Source: Clostridiales bacterium oral taxon 876 str. F0540
GTDB taxonomy: Bacteria; Bacillota; Clostridia; Clostridiales; Clostridiaceae
Length of the DNA: 64,000 nt
Assembly (NCBI GenBank): GCA_000466585.1
Contig: KE993464.1
Span: 118,555-182,554 of the forward strand
Direction of reading: 5' to 3'
Shown: positions 37,022 to 46,512 of the stretch, piece by piece
Layout of the letters: each line of letters begins with the position of its first letter
How positions within the stretch are numbered: the first letter of the stretch is position 1
Notes under the pieces: generated by a model
Told to the model about the DNA's origin: nothing
What the model saw: only the letters and a program-made list of their open reading frames with translations
Database searches by the model: none
Position numbers and translations under genes: made by a program

Positions 37022-38140
37022 ATGAGAAATATATATTTTAATGGAATGATACTAAATAATAATCCTACAGGATTAGGAGTGTATACTGAAAATATTCTTG
37101 ATAGACTGTTAGAAAAATACCATGTAAATTACTTGGTTGTACATAACAAAGAGTATGTTAAAGATAACATTAAAAATATTGATAAAACAAAGATGATTGA
37201 TTTAGAATATAAGGATTCAAAAATCAGCTTCTTATTTAGGAACTATAAGTTTAGAAAATTTGTTAAGGAAAATGTAGATATTAAAAATGATATTGTTTAT
37301 TCACCTACACAGCATGGACTTAATATTAAGGGATTAAAACAAATTATTACAATACATGATCTAATGCCATTGCTTTATCCTAAAGGTAGAGTACATCAAT
37401 ATTACTATTACAAATATATATTACCTAAAGTTATTAAACATGTAAATTATATTATAACGGTGTCTGAAAATACAAAGGAAGATATTATTAAATATTATAA
37501 TGTTGATCCTAATATTATCCATGTTATATATAATGGGGTGGATAAGCCGGGCAATATAGGTGTGGATGAAAGTAAAGCTTATATTTTTAATAAATATAAG
37601 CTTCAAAATTATTTGTTAATGGTTGGAATTAATTATAAGTATAAAAACTTACATAGAGTAATTGAAGCTTATAACAAAATAAAAAATACTATAGATACGA
37701 AGCTTGTTATAGTAGGAAATTATAAGGTAGCTTATGGTAGAGAACTAATAAAATTGACGCAAGAACTGAATTTAGAGAATAATGTTCTTTTTCTTGGTTA
37801 CGTAAGTCGTGAAGAAAAAGAAATGTTATATAAAGCAGCTAATATGTTTATATATCCTAGCTTATATGAGGGCTTTGGTATACCAGTATTGGAGGCTATG
37901 TCCAACGGCGTTCCTGTAGCCTGTTCTAATTCTTCATCACTACCGGAGGTTGCTAAGGATGCTGCAGTAATGTTTGACCCCAATTCTATTGACGAAATTG
38001 AAAAGTCAATAAAGGAAGTTTTTTATCTAGATAAAAGTTCTAGAAATAAAATTATAGAGCTTGGGTTTAACAATGTTAAAAAGTTTAGCTGGGATACTGC
38101 AGCAAAATCAGTATTTAATGTGATAAGTAAATTGAATTAG
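37022..38140 (+). CDS. Family 4 glycosyltransferase
   Basis: A 372-residue GT-B enzyme. ATG at 37022 follows GAGG; a TTG at 37010 is a less likely start. N-terminal NPTGLGVYTENIL is followed by TIHDLMPL, the core near NYLLMVGINYKYKNL and EGFGIPVLEA (E-x7-E), a layout typical of mannosyl- or rhamnosyltransferases of the WbaZ/WbdA kind. The exact sugar cannot be told. It adds one residue of the repeat unit. Confidence 0.88.
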   Translation: MRNIYFNGMILNNNPTGLGVYTENILDRLLEKYHVNYLVVHNKEYVKDNIKNIDKTKMIDLEYKDSKISFLFRNYKFRKFVKENVDIKNDIVYSPTQHGLNIKGLKQIITIHDLMPLLYPKGRVHQYYYYKYILPKVIKHVNYIITVSENTKEDIIKYYNVDPNIIHVIYNGVDKPGNIGVDESKAYIFNKYKLQNYLLMVGINYKYKNLHRVIEAYNKIKNTIDTKLVIVGNYKVAYGRELIKLTQELNLENNVLFLGYVSREEKEMLYKAANMFIYPSLYEGFGIPVLEAMSNGVPVACSNSSSLPEVAKDAAVMFDPNSIDEIEKSIKEVFYLDKSSRNKIIELGFNNVKKFSWDTAAKSVFNVISKLN

Positions 38141-38175
38141 CTACAAGTATATATTAGATGTATGGAGAGAATAAA

Positions 38176-39105
38176 ATGAATAACAATCAACCTTTAGTTA
38201 GCATAGTCGTTCCAGCATATAATCATGATAGATATATTGAGAGTTGTATTAGAAGCATATTAAATCAAACATATAAACGAATTGAGCTTATAGTATTAAA
38301 TGATGGGTCAAAAGATAAAACATCTTCAGTTATGAAGAATTTAGTTTCTGAATGTGAACAGAGATGTGAAAAATTTGAGTTTATTGACAAAGAAAATGAG
38401 GGGTTGTGCAAAACTTTAAATAGAGGTATAAAAAAATCCACAGGAGACTATATAACTATTATAGCTTCTGACGATATGATGGCTAAAACTAAAATAGAAG
38501 AACAGATTAACTACCTAATAGAAAATAACGAAAAATTTGTACTTACCAATGCATACATTTTATACGATGAAACGCAAGAGAAAGAGTATTTCTATAAAAA
38601 AATTCCTTTCTGGGTAAATTATAGTAAGGCAAAAATGTTTAACAGCTTGGTTATGAGAGGAAATTTTCTTTTGCCAACGGGTATGTATTCAAGAGAAATA
38701 TTTGAAAACATAGGCCTTTTTGATGAAAATCTTTATTTTGAGGATTGGGATTTTTATATTAGGCTTTCCAGTAATTATGAGATAAATTATATAGATAAAC
38801 CGCTATTTTATTATAGGCAGCATAAAAGTAATATGACAAATAGAAATTTAAAAGGTCTTATACCTATTTATGAGTCAACCTTCAAAATACTAGATAAGGT
38901 ATTTAAAGATTACCATTTTAATAATATTTTTATAATAAAGAATAAGGCTTATTCAAATTTATATTTAAGAAATGCATATACCTTCCTTAATGTTGATAAT
39001 TCAATGTACAATAAATGTTTAGTAAATTCTTTCAAGTATTATCCAATAAATTTGAGAATATACAAGCATTTATCTAAGAGACTAATTGGAAACATTTTAA
39101 AGTGA
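38176..39105 (+). CDS. Family 2 glycosyltransferase
   Basis: A 309-residue GT-A enzyme. I chose ATG at 38176, after GGAGAG, over ATG at 38158, which lies before that site. It shows SIVVPAYNHDRYIESC, LNDGSKDKT and the DxD-like SDDMM, then a late EDWDFYIRLS. It resembles GT2 enzymes that add amino-deoxy sugars in O-antigen loci. It directly precedes the amino-sugar genes, so a role in adding that sugar is plausible but unproven. Confidence 0.88.
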   Translation: MNNNQPLVSIVVPAYNHDRYIESCIRSILNQTYKRIELIVLNDGSKDKTSSVMKNLVSECEQRCEKFEFIDKENEGLCKTLNRGIKKSTGDYITIIASDDMMAKTKIEEQINYLIENNEKFVLTNAYILYDETQEKEYFYKKIPFWVNYSKAKMFNSLVMRGNFLLPTGMYSREIFENIGLFDENLYFEDWDFYIRLSSNYEINYIDKPLFYYRQHKSNMTNRNLKGLIPIYESTFKILDKVFKDYHFNNIFIIKNKAYSNLYLRNAYTFLNVDNSMYNKCLVNSFKYYPINLRIYKHLSKRLIGNILK

Positions 39106-39130
39106 AATTTTTTTAGAGAAGGAGATAATA

Positions 39131-39550
39131 ATGTTTAACGCTTCGTTGGTAAAATTCAAAGATATACATAGTAAATATGGACATTTAACGCCTATAGAGT
39201 CAAAGTTTGATATACCCTATGATATAAAAAGAATATTTTATATCTATGATGTGCCAAATATAGAAACAAGAGGCCATCATGCACATAGATGGGTTTACCA
39301 GACATTAATTTGTGTTAAGGGTTCATTAAAAGTTAGGCTAAAGAATCCTATTGAAGAAACTGTCTTTGAGTTAAATAATCCAAGCATAGGATTAATGATA
39401 GGACCATGGGTTTGGAATGAAATGTTTGATTACTCTGAAGACTGTGTTTTACTTGTTTTGGCATCAGATCATTATGATGAAAAAGACTATATTAGAAACT
39501 ATGATATCTATTTGGAGGAAGCAAAAAAAATATTTGGAGGGGAAGACTAA
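39131..39550 (+). CDS. dTDP-4-keto-6-deoxyglucose 3,4-ketoisomerase (FdtA/QdtA family)
   Basis: A 139-residue cupin of the WxcM/FdtA/QdtA family. It has RIFYIYDVPNIETRGHHAHR with the histidine cluster, and GPWVWNEM. These enzymes shift the keto group from C4 to C3 of the RfbB product. The start ATG at 39131 follows GAAGGAG, and the stop overlaps the aminotransferase start. FdtA (galacto) and QdtA (gluco) types differ in product stereochemistry, and I cannot decide which this is. Confidence 0.9.
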   Translation: MFNASLVKFKDIHSKYGHLTPIESKFDIPYDIKRIFYIYDVPNIETRGHHAHRWVYQTLICVKGSLKVRLKNPIEETVFELNNPSIGLMIGPWVWNEMFDYSEDCVLLVLASDHYDEKDYIRNYDIYLEEAKKIFGGED

Positions 39551-40644
39551 TGAAGATACCTTTTTTAAATTTTGAACCGATGCATCACAGTATTAAGAAT
39601 GAGATGGAATCAGCCTTTAAAAGCGTTTATGAATCTAACTGGTTTATAATGGGCTCAGAGCTTGAAAAGTTTGAAAAGAGGTTTGCAGAATATATTGGAG
39701 TAAAACACTGCATTGGAGTTGGAAATGGTTTAGAGGCTCTAAATTTAATTTTAAAAGGTTATGGAATAGGTGAGGGCGATGAAGTAATTGTTCAGTCCAA
39801 TACGTATATAGCAACAGCACTTGCGATAACTTATGTAGGGGCAAAGCCTGTATTTGTTGAACCTAAAATTGCTACATACGCTATTAATCCAGGGTTAATT
39901 GAAGAAAAGATAACTGAGAGAACTAAAGCTATAATGGTTGTTCATTTATATGGATATCCTTCAGATATGAACGAAATTAATAATATCGCTAAGAAACACA
40001 AGTTAAAAGTTATAGAGGATTGTGCGCAAAGTCACGGTTCAACTTACTTTGGCAAGAAAACTGGAGCCATAGGAGATGCTGCCGGATTCAGTTTTTATCC
40101 TGGCAAGAACCTTGGTGCATTAGGTGATGGCGGGGCAATAACTACTAATGATGATGAGCTTGCTGAAAAAATTAAGGCACTAAGAAATTATGGTTCACAT
40201 AAAAAATATTATAATAAGTACAAGGGAGTTAATTCCAGATTAGATGAATTGCAGGCAGCTTTTTTGGATGTAAAATTAGTCTATTTAGACAAATGGAATA
40301 AAGAAAGAAGAGAAATAGCTCAATATTATAGCTCTAATATAAAAAGTTCCAAACTAGTATTGCCTGTTGAAGAAGAAAACCATAAACACGTTTATCACAT
40401 ATATCCAATTAGATGTGAGAATAGAGATGAACTTCAAGGCTATTTAAATGAAAATGGGATAGGAACATTAATTCATTATCCTGTACCAATGCATTTACAA
40501 GAAGCCTATAAAGAGCTAGGCTATTATGAAGGTGATTTTCCTATTGCTGAAAAGATATGCAGAGAAGAACTAAGCTTGCCAATATGGCCAGGGATGAAGA
40601 AAAACGAAATTGATTTTGTTGTGAATACAATAAATGGATGGTAA
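39550..40644 (+). CDS. dTDP-3-keto-sugar aminotransferase (DegT/DnrJ family, FdtB/QdtB-like)
   Basis: A 364-residue PLP aminotransferase. The PLP lysine lies in FSFYPGKNLGALGDGG, and the N-terminal part has GVGNGLEALNLIL. Paired with the ketoisomerase by a one-base overlap, it should make dTDP-3-amino-3,6-dideoxy-galactose or -glucose. No left-handed beta-helix N-acetyltransferase (FdtC/QdtC type) follows, so the amine may stay free, or another enzyme acylates it. Confidence 0.92.
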   Translation: MKIPFLNFEPMHHSIKNEMESAFKSVYESNWFIMGSELEKFEKRFAEYIGVKHCIGVGNGLEALNLILKGYGIGEGDEVIVQSNTYIATALAITYVGAKPVFVEPKIATYAINPGLIEEKITERTKAIMVVHLYGYPSDMNEINNIAKKHKLKVIEDCAQSHGSTYFGKKTGAIGDAAGFSFYPGKNLGALGDGGAITTNDDELAEKIKALRNYGSHKKYYNKYKGVNSRLDELQAAFLDVKLVYLDKWNKERREIAQYYSSNIKSSKLVLPVEEENHKHVYHIYPIRCENRDELQGYLNENGIGTLIHYPVPMHLQEAYKELGYYEGDFPIAEKICREELSLPIWPGMKKNEIDFVVNTINGW

Positions 40645-40686
40645 TAAACTAACAGTGCAGCTTTGTGCTATTTTATGAGGTAAATA

Positions 40687-42138
40687 ATGAATAAACGTTT
40701 AAAGGCTTTTATCACAATGGGAACATCATCAGCATTTCAGGTTTTGCTAAATTTAGTCAAAACAAAGTATATAGCAATTATGCTAGGTACTTATGGAATG
40801 GGTATAACGTCTTATATTAATAATATAATTGGTACAATAACTGCTTATACTAATCTAGGATTGAATAATGGAATAATTAAAGAGATAAGCGCTAATAAGG
40901 ATGAAAAAGAAAAAATAAATAAAATCATTAATTCTGTATATTGTTTAACTTCATTAGTCGCACTTGTGTCAGTATTAATATTAATTATTTTTCCTAGTTT
41001 GTTAAATTTAAAATTAATAAATATTGATTTAAAATATGTATATTTCGCAACTATTTTTATAGCCGTTCTGAGTACAACAATAACAATGATTAGTACAGCA
41101 ATAATAAATGGGTTTAGTGAAATTAAATTTTTAGGAACAGTTAATGTACTATCCAATATTGCAGCATTGATTATAAATGTTATTGCGATATTTTACTATG
41201 GGTTAAGCGGAGCTATATTCTCAATTGCCCTAACCAGCCTTTCTACCAGCCTTTTGTTTATTTATTATGTATCAAGGTCGGCTAGAATAAATGATATTAA
41301 ATTAACCTATAAGATTAGCAATGTAAAATTTATAATGTTAAAGCCATTATTTAAGTATGGAGCAGTTGTTATTACTACATCCTTAATGACTAACTATTCG
41401 ATGCTGTTTATGAGAAAGATAATTATTAATTCATTAGGAATAGAGTATAATGGATTATTTCAATCTATATGGGCAATGTGTAATCAGTATTTATCACTAG
41501 TTTTGTCATCACTAGGAGTTTATTATCTGCCTACATTATGCAGTAAGAGAAATAATAATGAGATCATAGAGGAAATTAACAGTACATTATCCTTAATACT
41601 AAAGGTTGTATTGCCAATAATAATCATGGTTACATTATTTAGAAATTTGGCAATGAATGTGCTTTATTCACATGAATTTAACACAGCCAGTAAGTATATA
41701 CCAATATTTTTAATAGCAGATTATTTTAAGGTAATATTTTGGACTCTAAGTATGCCTATATATTCACTGCCAAATTTCAAGCTACAAATCATTTCAGAAA
41801 TTTTATATGATTTAATAATGATTTTAATGCCATTGTTATTAATTAACAAGTTGGGTATGTTTTCCATTGGACTAGGGTACCTAATATCTCAGATTATTTT
41901 AGTTATTTTTATTTTAATCTCTTTTAAAAAGATAATTTCCTTGAAAATAAATAGAAAGAATAAGAAACTTATATTATCATCTATAGGCGTGTTACTTATT
42001 ATCACGACTGCAGTTTATGTTTTAGGTAACATACAGGTTATAATTTTAGCTTGTTTCTTATTAATTTTCTGGGCAAAGCTCAATATATCTAAAAGTGAAT
42101 TGAATGAAATAATTAATACTTTAAAAAAGAGAGGTTAA
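40687..42138 (+). CDS. Polysaccharide flippase (Wzx, MOP superfamily)
   Basis: A 483-residue membrane protein with about fourteen hydrophobic helices and the typical N-terminus of Wzx proteins (helix 1 with FQVLLNLVKTKYIAIMLG). It should flip undecaprenyl-linked repeat units to the outer face for Wzy. ATG at 40687 follows TGAGG. Three bases separate it from the next gene. Confidence 0.9.
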   Translation: MNKRLKAFITMGTSSAFQVLLNLVKTKYIAIMLGTYGMGITSYINNIIGTITAYTNLGLNNGIIKEISANKDEKEKINKIINSVYCLTSLVALVSVLILIIFPSLLNLKLINIDLKYVYFATIFIAVLSTTITMISTAIINGFSEIKFLGTVNVLSNIAALIINVIAIFYYGLSGAIFSIALTSLSTSLLFIYYVSRSARINDIKLTYKISNVKFIMLKPLFKYGAVVITTSLMTNYSMLFMRKIIINSLGIEYNGLFQSIWAMCNQYLSLVLSSLGVYYLPTLCSKRNNNEIIEEINSTLSLILKVVLPIIIMVTLFRNLAMNVLYSHEFNTASKYIPIFLIADYFKVIFWTLSMPIYSLPNFKLQIISEILYDLIMILMPLLLINKLGMFSIGLGYLISQIILVIFILISFKKIISLKINRKNKKLILSSIGVLLIITTAVYVLGNIQVIILACFLLIFWAKLNISKSELNEIINTLKKRG

Positions 42139-42141
42139 GTA

Positions 42142-43392
42142 ATGAAAAATATATACTATTCATTTCCAAGAAGAAAATGGGAAAATGATTTAGTCAATAT
42201 AGATTTTAATAACTTTAATTTATCACCTAAAGCTGATATAGATTTTGATAATATTACTACTAATAAGAATGGACTTAAATCAAAATTAAAAAAATTTAAA
42301 GTAATTAAGTTTTTAATAGAGTTTAGAAATTTCTTAAAATTAAAAGTTGATAATTATGTGCCAAAGTCAAATTTTAAAGGCAGAGAAAACTATCAAGGTG
42401 CAATAATGTTTCAGAGATTTCTAAGGAATAGTAATATGCCGTATGTTGTTTATGTTGAAAATTCTCATTCTATACTAGGATATACTTATGAACATTATGA
42501 AAATCAAAAACTGAGATCCAAAATAAATAGAGAACTTAGAAAATGTATTGAGGATAATAACTTTAAAGGTTTTGTATTTTTTTCTGAACGAAGCAAAGAG
42601 GGCTTTTATAGCTATTTTAGAGATGTTTATAAATTTGAGGAGAAATTCCTAGACGTAATATATCCATATGTGAAGGATAATAACCTACTTAATGAAGATA
42701 TTATAAATAAAAAAATTTTAGAGCTTCAAGAGAACAAAGCTGTAAAGCTGTTATATATATCTTCAATGTTCTCTTTAAAGGGAGGTTGTGAAATAATTGA
42801 GGCTTATAGAAAACTTATAAGGATGGGATATAAAATCCACCTCACCATCGTCACTAATAAAAAATCTATTCCTCAAAAGTATAAACAAATAATAGAATTG
42901 GACGAAAATATAAATGTATTGGATAATAAATTAAATACAGAGGAGCTTTTTAGGCTATTTAATGATAATCATATACTCCTTCATCCCACATTTATGGATT
43001 CTACAGCAATAGTTATAATGGAAGCATTAAAATCTGGATTACCTGTTATTACTACAGATACTTTTGCTATTCCCGAATACATAGTTGCTGAGAAAAATGG
43101 GTATTTAATTGAAAATCCAATAAAGTACTATGATTTGGATTTAAATCCAAACAAACCTTTAGAATATTATGGAGGTGAAAAAACAGCGGAATATATAGAT
43201 GACTACAAGAGTAATACTTTATATAATTTTATCGTAGATGATATCGCAGAGAAAATTATAATAATAAGTAAGGATTTTAAAAAATTTATATTTAATACTT
43301 TAGATATTTCCAAGTTATCAAACTACTCAGAAGAAGTAATTAGAGATAAATGGGATAAAATTATTAATAATACTATTATTAATAATGAATAG
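42142..43392 (+). CDS. Family 4-like glycosyltransferase, last of the assembly operon
   Basis: A 416-residue GT-B protein. The first 100 residues are unusual, basic and without clear homology. The C-terminal half has LLYISSMFSLKGG, LHPTFMDSTAIVIMEALKSGLPVITT and a later IPEY. The E-x7-E pair is here D-x7-E (DSTAIVIME), a known variant. It probably adds a side or terminal sugar. The next gene starts 49 bases later with its own strong ribosome site. Confidence 0.85.
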   Translation: MKNIYYSFPRRKWENDLVNIDFNNFNLSPKADIDFDNITTNKNGLKSKLKKFKVIKFLIEFRNFLKLKVDNYVPKSNFKGRENYQGAIMFQRFLRNSNMPYVVYVENSHSILGYTYEHYENQKLRSKINRELRKCIEDNNFKGFVFFSERSKEGFYSYFRDVYKFEEKFLDVIYPYVKDNNLLNEDIINKKILELQENKAVKLLYISSMFSLKGGCEIIEAYRKLIRMGYKIHLTIVTNKKSIPQKYKQIIELDENINVLDNKLNTEELFRLFNDNHILLHPTFMDSTAIVIMEALKSGLPVITTDTFAIPEYIVAEKNGYLIENPIKYYDLDLNPNKPLEYYGGEKTAEYIDDYKSNTLYNFIVDDIAEKIIIISKDFKKFIFNTLDISKLSNYSEEVIRDKWDKIINNTIINNE

Positions 43393-43441
43393 TAAAATCA
43401 CAAAACTTAAAGTATGATTTTTGGTCATATAGGGGGGAAGC

Positions 43442-46400
43442 ATGAAAAGTAAAATATTTAATAAGCTAAGTTTTTTTGTAGTTTTTTTTGTAGTTTTATT
43501 TCAGTTTTTTTTACCGGGAAATAGTGCTAAGGCACAAGGAGCACTATTTGTTGGTATTGATAATCCCATAGAAAGCACTAAAGTAACTTCAGGTATTTAT
43601 ATAAAGGGATGGGCTTTTGGTGAAAACCCAATTAGCAAAGTAGAGATTTTTTTAGATAATACTTTTGTAGGACAAGCTACCTATGGAATTAAGAGAACTG
43701 ATATAAAAAATAGTTATCCAACCTATACCAATTCGGAAATGTCAGGTTACACCTATAAACTAACTAACGTTTCGGTAGGTCAGCATAACATAAAAATAAT
43801 TGCAACTGATACACAAAATCAAAAGATAGATAAGTCGGTAAGTATAACCGTAAGTGATATTGATAGAGTGAATATTATGGGTACTCCAGTAGCTACTAAA
43901 GAGCAGGCTGTAAAATACTTTTTTAATAATAATAATTCACGCTCTAGAGAATATGTTGATAATTTTGTGAAGATTGTTTGGGATGAGGCTGGATATGAAG
44001 GAGTAAGAGCAGATATTGCTTTTTCTCAAATGATGCTGGAAACTGGATTTTTAACTTTTAAAGGTGATGTACGGGAAGAACAGAATAATTTTGCAGGATT
44101 AGGAGCTGTTGGCGGTGGAGCTTCTGGTGCAAGTTTCCCTGATATTAGGACAGGCATTAGAGCAGTTGTGCAGCATCTAAAAGCATATGCATCTGCTGAC
44201 TCACTTAGAAAAACTTGTGTAGATCCAAGATTTAGCTATGTTAAAAGAGGAGCATCTCCTATAGTAGAATATCTTTCAATTAATGTAAACCCTGACGGAT
44301 ATGGATGGGCTTCTGATCCAAATTACGGTTATAAAATATTAAACCATTTAAATGCAATGAAATCAATAAATATATCAGGCTATGCATTTGTTAATGTCTT
44401 AAATATTGCAAATACCTCGCAAGTACAAAACCAATTTACCTTGACAGCTTCCGGCGAATCTAAAAATTCAATCTTGTATAGATTTTGGGTTGGTAATTTA
44501 GATACAGGATATTGGTCAATAATACAAAATTATAGTCAGCAAAATACTGTGCAGTGGAGACCAAATAAATCCGGACACTATAGATTATTGGTGCAAGTAA
44601 AAGATATAAATAGTAGTAATGATTATGACGACATACTTTATGAAGATAAGCAAGTGGAAGTTCAATCAACTGCAGTACTGCAGCAGTTAAATGTACCAAG
44701 TCAGCTTAGTATAGGAAAGGCTAACAATATATCAGCAAGTGCACAATCTTCAAATGGAGTGCTGTATAAATTTTGGATCTGTGATTGGTCTGTGGGATGG
44801 AAGGTAATACAAGATTACAGTGAGTCTAGTACTGTTAATTGGGATCCTGAGAAAGCAGGAGGGTATAGAATATTGGTACAGGCTAAGGATAAAAATAGTG
44901 CTAGTGAATACGATGATATAATGTATATTGATAAAAGTATAACAACAAGTGCTGTTGTAAATTCTTTAACTTTAGATGATAATTTAAATGTATCAAAGCC
45001 AACTATAATAAAAGCCCAAGGATCATCAACAAATGGAATTTTGTATAGATTCTGGTCCGGAAACTTAGATACAGGTGAATGGAATATAATTCAGAATTAC
45101 AGTGAAAGTAATACAGTGAATTGGACACCAAATAAGCCAGGTAACTTTAGATTGCTTGTTCAAGTAAAGGATAAAAACAGTATACATGATTATGAACAGA
45201 TAAGATATCAAGATACTAGCATAGATTCTAAGGCCATAGCTCAACAGCTTACTGTGCCTAATGAATTAATAATTGGCAAGCCAAATAAGATTTCAGCAGC
45301 TGGCACTTCATATAATGGATTACTCTATAGATTCTTGATATGTGATTGGTCAGTTGGGTGGAAAACTGTTCAGGATTATAGCCAATCTAATATATATAAC
45401 TGGACCCCAGAAAAGCCTGGTGACTATAGAATCTTAGTTCAAATGAAGGATAAAAACAGCAAAAATGATTATGATGACTTAGTGTATGTAGATAAGAGCA
45501 TAACTACAACATCTAATATTACTTCTTTGACTGTGGATGAAAATGTAAATGTATCTAGAACTACAACTATAAAAGCTGATGGCACGGCTCCAAATGGAGT
45601 ATTATTTAGATTCTGGATTGGCAACTTAGATACAGGAGAATGGAATATTATTCAAAATTATAGCTCAAATAATGTTGTGAATTGGACACCAAATAAAGCA
45701 GGTAATTTTAGAATATTAGTTCAAGTAAAAGATAAAAACAGTATACATGATTATGAACAAATAAAATATGAAGACAAGTATGTATTTAGAAGAACTATTG
45801 TTATTGATCCTGGTCATAATTATGGTGGTGACGATGGAGCATATGCTAGATATCCTAATAACACATATGTAGAAAGAGATTTAAACATGCAGGTTTCATT
45901 GAAGGTTAAAGGGTATTTAGAAAGTTACGGATATAATATAATACTTACAAGACAAGAAAGTGACAGAGATACATTAGATGCACATTCTAGTTTAGATAGA
46001 AGAGCACAAATAGCAAATAATGCAAATGCTGATTTATTTATTAGTATACATCATGATTCATCCAGTAATTCAAATACTACAGGTATTAGTACACATTACA
46101 GCTCATATAAACCTAATATAGATACTAGTGGAGTTGTAGTTGGAAATGATCCAAATGGATGGTACAGAGATGTTAATATAGATACAACACCTTCTGACGC
46201 TGCAAAGGCTAGTGAAAAGTTAGCTAAAAATCTAGTAGATGGATTATCAAGCTCTTTGGGATATAATAACTTAAAGTCTCATGATCATAATTTATATGTA
46301 ACAGTAAATACAAATATGCCTGCTGTATTGATAGAATGTGGATTTATTTCGAATATCAATGAAGCGGGGAAATGTGCTGACAGCAATGAGCAGGATAAAA

Positions 46401-46447
46401 AAGCACGAGTAATAGCACAAACTATTGACAACTTCTTTAGAAACTGA
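43442..46447 (+). CDS. Secreted two-headed peptidoglycan hydrolase (glucosaminidase + amidase)
   Basis: A 1001-residue exported autolysin. It has a signal peptide (about 1-31, likely cut after AKA) and an Ig-like domain (35-140). A glucosaminidase-type lysozyme domain spans about 165-305 (FSQMMLETGFL, NFAGLGAVGGG). Five repeats of about 93 residues follow, starting near 324, 410, 504, 597 and 692. An Amidase_3 domain begins at 783, with DPGH, VERDLN, SIHHD and LIECGF. The repeats alternate: 1, 3 and 5 carry GNLDTG, 2 and 4 carry CDWSVGWK. They resemble triple-tyrosine (Y_Y_Y) modules and may bind wall polymer. ATG at 43442 follows GGGGGG. Confidence 0.92.
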   Translation: MKSKIFNKLSFFVVFFVVLFQFFLPGNSAKAQGALFVGIDNPIESTKVTSGIYIKGWAFGENPISKVEIFLDNTFVGQATYGIKRTDIKNSYPTYTNSEMSGYTYKLTNVSVGQHNIKIIATDTQNQKIDKSVSITVSDIDRVNIMGTPVATKEQAVKYFFNNNNSRSREYVDNFVKIVWDEAGYEGVRADIAFSQMMLETGFLTFKGDVREEQNNFAGLGAVGGGASGASFPDIRTGIRAVVQHLKAYASADSLRKTCVDPRFSYVKRGASPIVEYLSINVNPDGYGWASDPNYGYKILNHLNAMKSINISGYAFVNVLNIANTSQVQNQFTLTASGESKNSILYRFWVGNLDTGYWSIIQNYSQQNTVQWRPNKSGHYRLLVQVKDINSSNDYDDILYEDKQVEVQSTAVLQQLNVPSQLSIGKANNISASAQSSNGVLYKFWICDWSVGWKVIQDYSESSTVNWDPEKAGGYRILVQAKDKNSASEYDDIMYIDKSITTSAVVNSLTLDDNLNVSKPTIIKAQGSSTNGILYRFWSGNLDTGEWNIIQNYSESNTVNWTPNKPGNFRLLVQVKDKNSIHDYEQIRYQDTSIDSKAIAQQLTVPNELIIGKPNKISAAGTSYNGLLYRFLICDWSVGWKTVQDYSQSNIYNWTPEKPGDYRILVQMKDKNSKNDYDDLVYVDKSITTTSNITSLTVDENVNVSRTTTIKADGTAPNGVLFRFWIGNLDTGEWNIIQNYSSNNVVNWTPNKAGNFRILVQVKDKNSIHDYEQIKYEDKYVFRRTIVIDPGHNYGGDDGAYARYPNNTYVERDLNMQVSLKVKGYLESYGYNIILTRQESDRDTLDAHSSLDRRAQIANNANADLFISIHHDSSSNSNTTGISTHYSSYKPNIDTSGVVVGNDPNGWYRDVNIDTTPSDAAKASEKLAKNLVDGLSSSLGYNNLKSHDHNLYVTVNTNMPAVLIECGFISNINEAGKCADSNEQDKKARVIAQTIDNFFRN

Positions 46448-46460
46448 AAATATAGTGAAT

Positions 46461-46507
46461 TTAAAAAGACTGTTTGCAGTAAAAAACTGCTGACAGTCTT
46501 TTCTTTC
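46461..46507. terminator. Bidirectional terminator after the peptidoglycan hydrolase
   Basis: AAAAAGACTGT with inner GCAGT pairs with ACTGC and ACAGTCTTTT. It serves convergent genes on both sides. Confidence 0.85.
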
Positions 46508-46512
46508 GGTGC

